Source: Styela clava (lineage: Eukaryota > Chordata > Ascidiacea > Stolidobranchia > Styelidae). From it: a stretch of 64,000 nt of DNA. Below, one piece after another: positions 35,862 to 47,900 of this stretch (the first letter of the stretch is position 1; each line of letters opens with the position of its first letter). Below the pieces are notes generated by a model, which saw nothing but the letters and a program-made list of their open reading frames with translations, searched no databases and was not told where the DNA came from. The stretch is taken from contig NC_135259.1 of the NCBI RefSeq assembly GCF_964204865.1, positions 6,086,974-6,150,973 of the forward strand, in the 5' to 3' direction. The translations under genes and the position numbers were made by a program.

Positions 35862-36544
35862 GTAAGCTATTTTCTCCGCAGTACCTACATAATATCGCAC
35901 CGGCATCGACCATTCACAGCTGGTATTGGCTGGTTTTGCAATCTTTCACGTATAAGCTCAGAAGAATACAGTTCAAATTGATTGGAATCTATTATAAGTA
36001 GAAAGTCGTTACGTTTGTTAGCGATAAAGCATCAATTTTTTTTAATTTTACATTTACAGCTATAAATAGAATATATATGATAGATTTCAACAGTTGATAT
36101 TTGAAAGAGAAAGATTTCGTAATGCAGAAGTAAGTAGATTTGCTAATAGTCGCACCGTAAATTTTGAAAGGTCAAAGATCAAAGAAAGATCAAAATTAAA
36201 ACGGATTCCCACTTGCCTTTAGGGAATATAAACGCGCGTTCTATGCGTGTGCACAATATTTCGTCAAACTTGTTATTAAAAATTGCAAATGTTAATGTAA
36301 TTGATTTTTATCATTTTCCATTTCCAAATAATGTAAAAATTACCAACTTGTTGCCATCAAAATGATATATGTGAGGCTAACGATTTATATGGATGGTTTG
36401 TTTGTATCATTGCTACTAAATTATCAACATTTGCTTATTATTATACATTATTATGTTCTGCATCTTATATTATTCTTTTCGTCTTTTAAAAATCTTTGAT
36501 GTTGAATATTTCAATGTTTCAGCAAACAGCAACCTACCCCGACT

Positions 36545-39500
36545 ATGATTGTAGTATCGAATAGACTACCATTTGTTCTCAAAAGAGATGAAGACGGGAA
36601 TTTAACAAGAAAAGCTTCAGCGGGGGGTCTTGTAACTGCTGTTGCGCCGGTAGTCGTTGAATGTAAAGGACTGTGGGTATGTAAAACAAACTAAGCATGG
36701 TTGAGTAAATCCTATTCGATTAGAAATTGTTTATATATATATATATACTTCACTTTCTATTTCAGGTTGGTTGGCCTGGTGTTCATCTTGAGAATCCTGA
36801 TGAGCCTATTCCCGAATCATCCCCGGATGCGAAAGGTCCAACTGCCGGGTTGATGGCAAAACAGGTAATGACTTTGCTTTGCACAGTCAAAACATTAGTA
36901 TATACGAAGCGAACAATTTTGTACGTTCACTCCTATTAAACAAAATTAACCAAATACATAGGAAATATCCATTTCGAACAGAAAGTGCTTTGGTTACATA
37001 TCTGTTTTTAAAATTGAACAAATGTACATATCCGTGTCTTTATTTCAGGTAGTTCCAGTCCATGTCGAACGAAATGATTTGGAAAAATATTACAACGGAT
37101 GCTGTAATAGCGCTTTCTGGCCTTTATTCCATTCAATGCCCGACAGAGCCGTTTTTAATTTTCAGCATTGGGAATCTTACTGCAGAGTTAATCAGGTAAT
37201 AAGTTCTAAAAAATCTCGCTATATGTTCATTACATATTGAGTAAATAGAGAATTTCGCGATATCTTACTGGATTTTAACTTCACGCGATTAAAGTTTTTT
37301 AATTACAATTTCAGACGTTTGCTGAAAAAACAGTTGCATCCGTCCGTAAACTTCAACTGGACGAAGGAAATAAAAGAGTAAGTAATTTTACACTTTCAAG
37401 GCTTGCTAAAATATATCATAGATTTATGAACTATTCATAAGTCTCTCATATGGGAACGATTACATTCAAGAAACAAATTTAGCAACTCGATAGATTGGTG
37501 AGGTCCGAAAGGATGACAACGAACTTGGGCCCAACAGTGATTGGGCCAATGGTGACACACCCAGTTATCATGTGGGCGTGTGATGTCTATGCGTCAAAAA
37601 TCGATGCGAAAAGACTTCTAATGAGGCGCGTTGAACATCGTTGTCAACCGATCGGCCATGTATCCAAAATATCTAAATCAACCTGTAATGAAACGCCATG
37701 GTAATCGAAGATTTTAATAAGAGCATCTGTAGATGCTTTTCTTACAAAACCTAAATGTTTGACATTAACCTTACTAGAGTTTATTTGAAATATACCCGAC
37801 AATTATTGGTTTAAAACAGATGATCGCATTATACTTAACGATTTTTATCTTTCCCACAAAGCTTGTTTAATTTGTACTTTATATTTTGAAAAATTCCGAA
37901 AACACGGCGCGCAAAAGAAATTCACTTCAAAGAGCGATAGAACTTCTTTTTTAGCAAAGCCAACGTTAATAAACACTTTTAATTCGCTGAATATTTCAAT
38001 CTAAGAAGGATTAGATTCCGCTCTTAAAATTGTGTCGCGATGCGGTGGCGCGGTCGAAAGAGTAAAGTATGTTTTGTGTTTGTTTTCGTTTAATGAAAAT
38101 TTATTATAAGTGTACGATGTAAATTGTTTAACATTAGATATGGGTTTAAGGTACTCTCTCCGAAGAATATCACACAAAATAAAGGTGTGTTTGTTGAACT
38201 CGTTTGCTATTGTTGAATTTTTCCACAATAAAAAATTCAGCATCTGCCAAACCTACAGTACCGGTACTTATTAGTACATCTTCTGACAAATTGATAACTG
38301 AGTATTAAAATCAGAAGGCGCTAACGTTTTATATTGTCGCACATTATTATGGAAGACAATGAAAAATTGTCATATATTGTAATACGTGTTTGTGTTATTG
38401 TTTGAAAAGTTCCTGATATTCTATTACTTTTTTAGACTCCTCTGGTCTGGATTCATGATTTCCATTTGATGGTTGCAGCTAACACTATACGGCAATCGAT
38501 GGAGGATGATCCCACATTAAAATGCAGCCTCGGTTTCTTTCTTCACATACCCTTCCCACCCTATGATATATTTCGTATATTTCCCTGGGATGACGAAATT
38601 CTGCAAGTAAGACTTTGACATTGCTTACATCGACCAAACATTTACAATTTCAAACCATTCATTCAGCGTCTCGTATATAAATGAATATTTGATATCTATT
38701 TGCAATCAATTTAACTGCGTCAACGATTATAACTAACCCATAGAATATTTTCCACATCATAAGATCAAAACAGATATAGACAGGCATCCACGTCGCTGTC
38801 AGTACCCACTTACCGCAGACAAGCACTTGGAGCGTGTCCAAAACGTGCCGTTTATAAGACTTATGTGTATCGACAGTGTTTTCGGTATAAATATACGCAA
38901 TTCAACCAAAAGTCTACAGGTTCGTGTATAGCCAATCCTTCAATGCTCGTATCATTTTAATAAGTTTATTTATTTGCTTACCAGGGACTTCTTGGTCATG
39001 ATCTCGTCGGATTTCACATCGAATCATATGCATTGAACTTTATTGACTGTTGCCAACAAAGACTTGGTTGCAGAGTGGACAAAGATAGAATGCTCGTTGA
39101 GCACGGTGGACGAACGGTCAGAGTACGAGCACTTCCCATAGGTAAGTTATCCAACAACTAGTGTACTGTCTAACGATTTAGATATATCCAAAAATTCCCA
39201 TCAATAAACTGGAAATATTATTCTACCCGCCGCATACGAAAAATAGTTAAGAACCACTCAAAAGTATTTAATCAAAATTGTACATCGCTCATGTTACTGA
39301 GGTCGAACGCGTTAAAAATTAAGTAGAAATTATACATTTAATACCTCATTCCAGGTTTCGTCCATTTTCCCAGTATTTCTCTATTTTCGTGTTGTTTCTT
39401 TAATTTTTTATTCGTGTGCTGTTCTTGGAGATGCTGTTCTAAGCTATTCTCTACTTTGTTAGGCCATGACCTGTTTTTAAACTTTGTTTAGGTTTCAAAA

Positions 39501-42500
39501 TCTAGTTCAGCTCGTTTTTACATGTAACATGATTATCATTGCAGTTGACCTTATGCTGCTGCTGCTATCCACAGATACTGACATAAACCATTAACCTTAT
39601 TTGAGAAACCTGAATTTTTCATGATTTCCATTCGTTTCACAGGAATACCATTTAATCGTTTTGTGACGCTAGCCAAAGAATCACAACCATTTGTGAGACA
39701 AAATCCTGATCAGAAGCTTGTACTTGGCGTAGATAGACTTGATTATACAAAAGGACTTTTAAATCGGTAAAATATCTAGGCTAATTGTTACAAAGTATAT
39801 CATTGCTATTGCTGAAGTCGCAGATATGTGACATTCAACTGATATATATTTTTGTAGGGCTTATTTTCAAAACTGAATCGGATCGTATGAGCTAATACAG
39901 CATGTAATATTGATAAACTGTAAGCATGAAAATTCCATGTCATGTCAACGGGACGCTGAAGAGTGACTCTCATACAACATAGACGTAATCTACTTTTATT
40001 TCCTAATTTCAGAGTTCGAAGTATTGAGAGGCTTTTAGAACTGTATCCCGAGCATAAAGAAAAAATCATATTCTTGCAAGTTGCTGTACCTTCTCGGACT
40101 GATGTGGAGGAATATCAGGTGAAATTAAAAGAAATATTCTGTAAATTTGAATACTGTAAAAATAGCGCACTGAAACAATATTTAAATACTCTTTATTGCA
40201 GAGTTATTGATTGTAAATGCTATCATATTGTTATCTATTTACATTTAGATTCTCAAAGAAGAACTGGATCAAGAGGTTGGGAGAATCAACGGAAGATTTT
40301 CCAATCCAAATTGGAGCCCAATCCGATATATTTATCGGTCTTTGGGCCAAGATGAGCTCGCTTCTTATTATCGTGCGGCTGATGTCGCACTTGTAACTCC
40401 GCTAAGAGATGGAATGAATCTCGTGGCAAAGGTTAGTGTCATGATAAAATCTTTGAATAGGTGTTTTGTACGAAGATACTTGTGCCAATATTGCACATCG
40501 GGATAATCAGAAAGACCAGTATTCTCATTATCCTGGCAAATAGAAAAAACATTTGAAATTTTGAATTGTTCTGGCAACGAGGAAGTGGAGTATCAAATTA
40601 TTATGTTAGCGTTACGCGATATACCGAATCGGAAATGTCAACTAACAATATGATTATTATTTAATTAATTAAAGCCGCGCTAAAAAAAGTTCAATTGTAG
40701 TAGGAAATCGTAGACCGTCATTCAAGTGTTATTTTCATCTGAGAGTTGAATGCTCTGGTCTTGTACAATACAAACCACACGCCGCCTCTTTCTATTTTCT
40801 ACGAATGTTTCATGAACCGGCTTTTATTTAAATAACAATAATTAGAGTATTTATTTTCACTAACTGTAATAGCTTATAGTGTGATATCTGATGATAAAGG
40901 TATGCTTGTTTTGAATTCACAGGAATTTGTGGCATGTCAGACTGAAGATCCCGGCGTTTTGATTTTATCTCCTTTCACCGGAGCGGGAGAGACCATGTTA
41001 GAATCTCTGCTCGTAAATCCATACGAGACAACCGAAATGGCGAATGCAATCAACCGTGCAATCTCCATGCCTGAAGATGAAAGACAAGTTCGAATGAATT
41101 TATTGAGGAAACGAGAAAAGCAAAATGACGTTCATTACTGGCTTCAGTCATTTTTGAGAGGTAATTTCCAGGTACCATAAACGTGTACAGAATTTGGGCC
41201 AAATTGCTGTGATGCTGTTTCACCAGACGCCAAATTTTGCACTCAATAATTTCATAACAAGTTTACTAAAACAGTATTTAATTAGCAATTAATTCTACTG
41301 CGACAGAACTATCACGCCTGTGCACCATTTGCACTTGTTACAAGCTTGAAAATCTTCTGTTTCAGCTATGGGAACGGTGATGACTGGAGATCAAAATGAT
41401 GATTTCAATTCCACGATTGAACCGTTTAAAGTGGAGGACTTTGATTTGTGGATGTCTAGATATGTCGACGATACAAGCAAACTGGCGTTACTTCTCGATT
41501 ATGACGGTAATAATGTTGACAATATATTGAAAAAAGCCTTATCAAATTTAATGGCGCGTTTTGGATGTCAGTGACCCACAAACAAAAAACATGTTCACTT
41601 GACGGATATTTTTTGTTGTGGTATATGGCCAAATAAATACATAATAATCCCCGAATTTACTCCAATGTGTCCATCTTCATCACTTTTCATGTTTTCTTTA
41701 GGAACACTTGCCCCTATAGCATCTCATCCAGACTTGGCATTGATGCCAACTGAAACAAAAAGGGTTTTGGAAAGACTATGCAATATCAGCGATGTTCATA
41801 TTGCAATTGTATCTGGCAGAAAAGTTGAAAATGTAAAAGAGATGGTTGGAATTGACAAGGTAATTAAATTATTTCAAATTGAATCGATTAATTTCGAATT
41901 CGAACTTTAATTTTTAACATAAAACTATTCTTGAATAGATTACTTATGCCGGGAGTCATGGATTGGAAATCATACATCCTGATGGTACAAAATTTATTCA
42001 CCCAGGACCACAGCAGTATGCGGCAAAAATGGAAGAGCTAAAAACTCGTCTTGTAAATGAATTGCAGAGAGATGGTGCTTGGGTCGAGAATAAAGGTAAG
42101 GTGCCTTTAAATCGGCGAGAAGGTTGGAATATTATATATCCAAATACTGTACCTGGAATAGGAAAAGGGCTTAGTTAAGTCATAATAATAGTCTCTCGTC
42201 ACTTTGCTGTCCCAATTAAGTGTGCGTGGACGATGAAAGACTCGAAAAAAGTTGTTATATAAACCGGATTTAATCACATTGAGTATGTACTGTATTAGTT
42301 TGTTTTAGGTTATACAAATTTAGTCAATAACCTTGTGATCTGCGGATTGTTTCAAAGCTGATATTTTGCATATAGGCTCTTTTCTTGCAAAGGTCATTTT
42401 ATCCCTTCTGAAGGTCTGGCTGTATTCGTGATTCTCGGAACTCATAATTTCATTCTGCCATTTTTTGCAATTTGTTTACGCCTATGCATTTGTGATTTTA

Positions 42501-45016
42501 TTCAACAAATACTTCCCTTATACAGAAAATTATTTATCTGTTTTCAGGATTTGTTCTGACTTATCATGTCCGAAAAGTTCCAAACCATCTCAGAGGGGAT
42601 TTGCTGAAACAGGCTACTCAACTGATAGTCGAATATGGATTCAAACCTGGAAATGTAAGTTTGACAAATTTATGAATAATACTACAATTAGGGTTTAGTG
42701 TTGACATTATTACAAAATACCACATATGTAAACATTTCCGTATTTTTAATACAAGGCAGTTCGCAATAAGCTCTGAACAAGCGACTGTAAAACAGTGCTT
42801 CGATGGTGTAAGAAATATGTGGTGTATCATAATATGCGTTAATTACATTTGGTTGACGTGATGAGCATCGCCTTTGTGGTGAAATAACTAGGATTCAAAA
42901 TCAACCCCTCAATACCGCCTGAATGAAACGTAGTTGAATCAGTGTGGTTAGTGTTTGTTTGTGGGTAAGCACTAGGGTTACCATATTTTTGTGACTTCAA
43001 ATCGGGACGCCTCGGAAGACAACGACCCCTTAGCTGTGATTTTGTAACTTCACATTTTCCAATTTTACTACATAGGCCTACATTCCTACATTTAAAGCTG
43101 TCTCGGCTGTTTTTATTGACCATATTGTTATCGGAATTTCATGCGCATATTCTCCGTCCAAATATCGGGTTCAGTTCGAAAAATAGGAAGGAATTGACTG
43201 ACATTAACGATACCGGACACCGGTACAAATAATTCGAATTTAGACTAATTAGTATTGGTTTTTACATGGGTCTGCCATCAATGGGAATCAGCGGGAAACG
43301 AACGCATTCACCTTCAGTAAGTAGGCTAGCGCTGCGCTACACAGAAGCAACAGTAACGAAAACATGTTTGTGTATTATGCTGGAAAAGCGGGACTTTTGG
43401 TTGACTTATCGGGACGGCGGGACAAAACGCTGAAAAGCGGGACTGTCCCGCCCAAAGCGGGACGTATGATAAGCCTATAAGCACACAACTAATCAGGATA
43501 CTCGAGTATATTATGGATATAACATAGACATCATAAATCACAGCACTAAGCGGCATATAGTACAGCAAATTGGAGGAAGCTCAACAGTGACATCAAGCGA
43601 CCTAAATAAGGCAATAATAAACACGTCATAAACATCATCTTACAGTGAGTCGATTCAATGACATGTTTCATGTCACTGGTCGCCATCTTGCTGGCAAAAT
43701 ATTTTCGACAGCTACCGTTGAGTCCCAGCCATTGTTGATAAAATGTTGAAATACATGTTTGAATTTTCTTCAATTTTTCAGGCTCTGTGTGCTGTTGAAG
43801 CAAAACCACCAGTGGTATGGGACAAAGGACGTGCTTCAATCCATATACTGAGAACGACTTTCGGGGTGGATTGGAATGAAAGGGTTCGAGTTATTTATGC
43901 TGGAGACGATACTACAGATGAAGATGCCATAGCACAACTTAAAGGTTAGTTAGCAAAATGTGACAGTATATTACAACGGTACTATAGATATTTCGTATTA
44001 TGAATATTTCCATTTATGCTCATTTAAGAATCCGATACCATAATAAAGCATTGCTGGTATTGATTGAAGTCGCTCGGTGAGAAAACAGGTGTTTTTATTT
44101 AAAGAACAGTCAACTCCCCGAATCGATTTGTAAAAATAAATGCCGGATTTTCTGCATGTCAAAATCATCTCAAGTCCAACATTATTGGACACGTCAGTGT
44201 ACATAATGATCGTTTCAATACTATGTTGTTGTTGTTATTATTCTTCTCTTTCGTCATGATGAAATCGCTTTTCTCTTCGAATACTGGACTAATTGCTTTG
44301 AAATTTTCAGTGGTTAAAGATTGATATTTTTGCCAGAAGGCCATTACTTTTACTTTTTCCAAAAATTTCTATGGGCTTTAAGAGATTCGTTTTTTATGTG
44401 TCAGAATAAAAAAATAGCGACATCTTGTGACGTGTTCATATATTTGAGCCCAGCTCTCTTGTATTAAATATTACCAACGAAATTTCTTCTTTCTTTCCCA
44501 AAATTTTCTTTCCGATTTTATATATAGATCATGAAATACTGGGCCCTGAAAGACCATGCCCATGTTTTGTGGCCCGATAAAATAATAAATATCACTTTTT
44601 AAAATGATAATTAACCAATTTATATGAATTCTGTTCCAGGTCTTGCCTTCACGTTTCGAGTTACAAGTCATCACCGCAGAATCCGAACGGCTGCAAAAAG
44701 ACGACTTCCCGGCACTGACTCTGTCTTGATGCTTTTGAAGTGGATTGAGCGTCACGTTGGAAGAAGGAGCGCTAGACCTACACCCTCTGTATCGCCCACA
44801 CTAACGCCATCGTCCTCGTTTTGCGACTATGTACCAAGCACAGTCATTGAAACAAATACAACAGACTGTTTCGTTCCGGCAATTGCTAATAGTGCAAACA
44901 TGCCGGCACCAAAAGTAGCCAACAGCGAAACGCCGCTTCCTTCCTCTATCGTCGCGTTGAACGGATTATCAGACTTACTCACAGCGAAGCCAAAGTATGA
45001 AGTCGATGCATGTTGA
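36545..45016 (+). CDS. TPS: trehalose-6-phosphate synthase with fused trehalose-phosphatase domain
   Basis: Sixteen coding exons in consistent phase: 36523-36676 (ATG 36545), 36766-36864, 37049-37195, 37315-37377, 38436-38606, 38985-39141, 39643-39766, 40013-40118, 40249-40431, 40923-41160, 41366-41506, 41702-41859, 41939-42095, 42548-42654, 43782-43944, 44640-45016. They give about 840 aa, like insect TPS. Residues 1 to about 480 are the GT20 synthase, which joins UDP-glucose and glucose-6-phosphate: KASAGGLVTAV (donor loop), VGWPG, WIHDFHLM (D155), GVDRLDYTKG (R288, K293), TPLRDGMNLVAKEF. Residues about 510-750 are the HAD-type phosphatase: LDYDGTLAPI (D518, D520), IVSGR, WDKGRAS and GDDTTDED (701-708). 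All key residues are present, so the enzyme may both make and dephosphorylate trehalose-6-phosphate. A Ser/Pro/Thr-rich tail ends the protein. The true start is uncertain. AATAAA lies at 45162. Confidence 0.93.
42973..43477. mobile_element. MITE with GGGTTACCAT terminal repeats in a TPS intron
   Basis: The left end TAGGGTTACCATATTTTTGT and right end GCGGGACGTATGATAAGCCTA are imperfect inverted copies. Subterminal CGGGAC/GTCCCG blocks repeat near the right end. The element sits in the 1.1-kb intron between exons 42548-42654 and 43782-43944. Confidence 0.65.
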
Positions 45017-45161
45017 CTAAATTTCCGAATGAAGCGAAGATTTCAAAACAACATTGGAAATTATTTTTAACACACTGAAATATCAATGCAAACTTTTGGA
45101 TAACTTTCCAGCGGTTTCGAAATGAACGAACATGAATATCAGCCGACTGAATTGATGTGTA

Positions 45162-45167
45162 AATAAA
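45162..45167 (+). terminator. candidate polyadenylation signal of the TPS gene
   Basis: AATAAA lies 146 bp after the TPS stop codon, the first canonical signal downstream. Confidence 0.5.
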
Positions 45168-45456
45168 CTATGCCTGCAATTCAGATTTTATATTAGCATG
45201 CAAAAAAACAATTGTGACGTAATCAAGAGTAAAATTATATCTGATCCATATTACGCGTCGATGCTACAAATGCATTATCATAAAATTTTCTGATACAATT
45301 TCATCTTAACTTTACTCGAGCAACTTTAAAAAAAGGGGGAATTCAGATGCAAGTTGCGAATTTTAATTGAGTCCCATATTTAGACGTCGATAGGTGAAAT
45401 TCTTCTTGGTGTCCGATTTTGATTCCGACCAGGGAATGGTACGAGGAAAAATTTAG

Positions 45457-46278
45457 TTATAGGCTACATATCAACCCAACAGGACTGCAGTCGAATGGCA
45501 ATCGTTGGCGACAATCTTCAGCACTTTTGAATACATTTGCTGCTGCTTTATATTTTGAAGCTGTTAAAACAATTTATATATATATACACATATAAAGGGT
45601 CTGTTATCGTTTTTGATTTTTTTTACTGAGTTATGTATTTTTTAATAATAATTTTTTTAATCTGGTAGTCATGTATTATATATAAAAAAATGTGTGACTA
45701 GTTTTAAAATGAAATATGGATTATTATATTAGTACAAACATACACCATTTTATTTGTTTAATGAAAAATTATTGATAAAACAATAGATCTGTGCATTTTT
45801 TTACTTTTTACCTTTAAAATATATGTTATGTCGTATAATAAAGAAAATAACTGAAATAACGAATCGTTATAGGCTACATATCAACCCAACAGGACTGCAG
45901 TCGAATGGAAATCGTTGGCGACAATCTTCAGCACTTTTGAATACATTTGCTGCTGCTTTATATTTTGAAGCTGTTAAAACAATTTATATATATATACACA
46001 TATAAATGGTCTGTTATCGTTTTTGATTTTTTTTACTGAGTTATGTATTTTTTAATAATAATTTTTTTAATCTGGTAGTCATGTATTATATATAAAAAAA
46101 TGTGTGACTAGTGTTAAAATGAAATATGGATTATTATATTAGTACAAACATACACCATTTTATTTGTTTAATGAAAAATTATTGATAAAACAATAGATCT
46201 GTGCATTTTTTTACTTTTTACCTTTAAAATATATGTTATGTCGTATAATAAAGAAAATAACTGAAATAACGAATCGTT
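45457..46278. repeat. 410-bp tandem duplication
   Basis: The block beginning TTATAGGCTACATATCAACC occurs at about 45457-45866 and again at about 45867-46278 with only a few differences (GGCAATCG/GGAAATCG, AAAGGGTCT/AAATGGTCT, AGTTTTAAA/AGTGTTAAA). It lies in the 3' flank of TPS and has no coding content. Confidence 0.9.
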
Positions 46279-46729
46279 TTTTCGAAGAATTGGTGTCTTA
46301 TTTATTTTGATCTGGTCATATAATTATTTTAAATTTGTACAGTTTTATTGGAGAATGGATAGATAAATGGGACTCTATATACCCGGGAAAATGATACAGC
46401 TAGTCCCGTTTAACAGCGTATTGGGAGTACGCGAATTAAATCACTTTTATCAAAGAGAATTCATGGTTACTCATAATAATTTCAGGATTAAGGTATAGAG
46501 AACTGTTACAGATCTCTGCCGGTCACAAGTTTCATCTAAAACATTGTGGCCAAGTCATTCATCGCACAAAATAGTGTGAAAAACCGTAACCGACTACAGT
46601 TCACGTGTATCGCACTGCGCCAGAGAGTGAATAACCTAGATTTATTTATAAAATATCATCAATAGAGCATAGGCATATCATGGCGGGTAGTGTCGTCATG
46701 ACAAAGGATGCTAAGTATGACTACTTACA

Positions 46730-47900
46730 AGTATTCGATTCTTATCCGATTCCTGAATTTTCGATTCCGAATCTTGATTCCTCGACATATCTTACCGAAA
46801 AAACATACCCACTTAAGCAATACCATATAAAATCGAACAAGAGAGCGATGTTCAAATATATGAACATATAGACCAAAACTAAAATCGTACACAAAAATCG
46901 TATCCCTTATACTTTAGAGCCCACAGAAAATTTTGAAATACATAAATTAAACATAATAGCCTTCTAGAAAAAAAATTACAACTTTCAACCACTGAAAAGT
47001 TCAAAGCAATAGTACTAGTAGGTGAGAAAAGTTATTTTTTTATGACAATAACAAGAAAAAGAATTTTAACAACACGAACATACGAACATAACAAAACGAT
47101 ATGTCCACTTCGAGTTCAAAAAATCACTGTCGTAGCAAACAAAAATATATTGCAATCTAAAGTCCAATTCGTTCACATGCCTTCTTGTGAGTCTCGATTG
47201 CAATTTGGAGACAATATATGCTCCACTGAGCTAAATGCTCTTTCTGATGCAGCGGATGTTGATGAGACACAGAGGTACTTTTGGACAAAAACTGCGATGT
47301 TTGGATAATATTTTTTGTTTTGTTGCCACCATTGCAGCATTTCTTTTTGGGTCGCTGATATGCCAACATTTCTGTCATTCAAATATTTTGATATCTCAAC
47401 TGAAGCCTCCACCTCCCTGGTCAATTCACCAATGTCGCTACCCCTTGATTCAAAGCTGTCAATAGTCAATACCATCATTGATGAGATTTTCAATATATGC
47501 TTGATATGTTCTATTGAAAAGCTATTTTGCTATTCCGGTTGTGGTGTAAACATTGTATACTCAAATTTGCAACATGCGTTTCACTTCACCTAATGCATTT
47601 TGCTTCAAATAAATAGGAGGTATGAATGCAATAGGTAAGACAAAAAATATACAAATGAAATGTGGCATATGTCCTTGACGCGGGCAAACGAGCGAATGGG
47701 AAGGGAGTGTGTAGAAATATAGTGAAGTTTGCGACGTCGTAGCAACTTCACATAGAGGTTCATACATATATGTGTCACAAAACGTTATACTTTGTTTGCA
47801 ATCGATGTTTTAACTCTAAGAATCGATTCCAAGTCATCGGAATCGATTCTAGTCGAATCCACTAAGAATCGAATCCTGATTCGATTCCGCCATCCCTAGT
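46730..47900 (-). pseudogene. decayed hAT transposon with hATC dimerisation remnant
   Basis: A minus-strand frame at 47173-47493 contains EISKYLNDRNVGIS, MLQWWQQNKKYYPNIAVFVQ and KYLCVSSTSAASERAFSSVE, the C-terminal dimerisation signature of hAT transposases. Upstream parts are lost. GATTCGATTC-rich blocks at about 46733-46800 and 47815-47905 (the latter ending GGCGGAATCG...CTAGGGATGG on the minus strand) look like subterminal repeats of the element. Confidence 0.75.

Larger units (their letters stand above)
29845..35874. repeat. 6,030-bp direct tandem duplication, copy 2
   Basis: Colinear with 23815-29844. The junction between copies reads TTTTC-GTATTGC and the right edge reads TTTTC-TCCGCAG, so the breakpoints share at most one base. 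That argues against recombination between long flanking repeats. Copy 2 ends 13 bp beyond the candidate leader exon at 35819-35861. All features of copy 1 recur at an offset of 6,030-6,031. Confidence 0.9.

Noticed and set aside
37495..37704. 69-codon open frame in a TPS intron
   Set aside because: The exons on either side (37315-37377 and 38436-38606) join in phase and give uninterrupted TPS sequence without it.
46680..46871. 63-codon plus-strand open frame
   Set aside because: It overlaps the GATTC-rich subterminal repeats of the dead hAT element.
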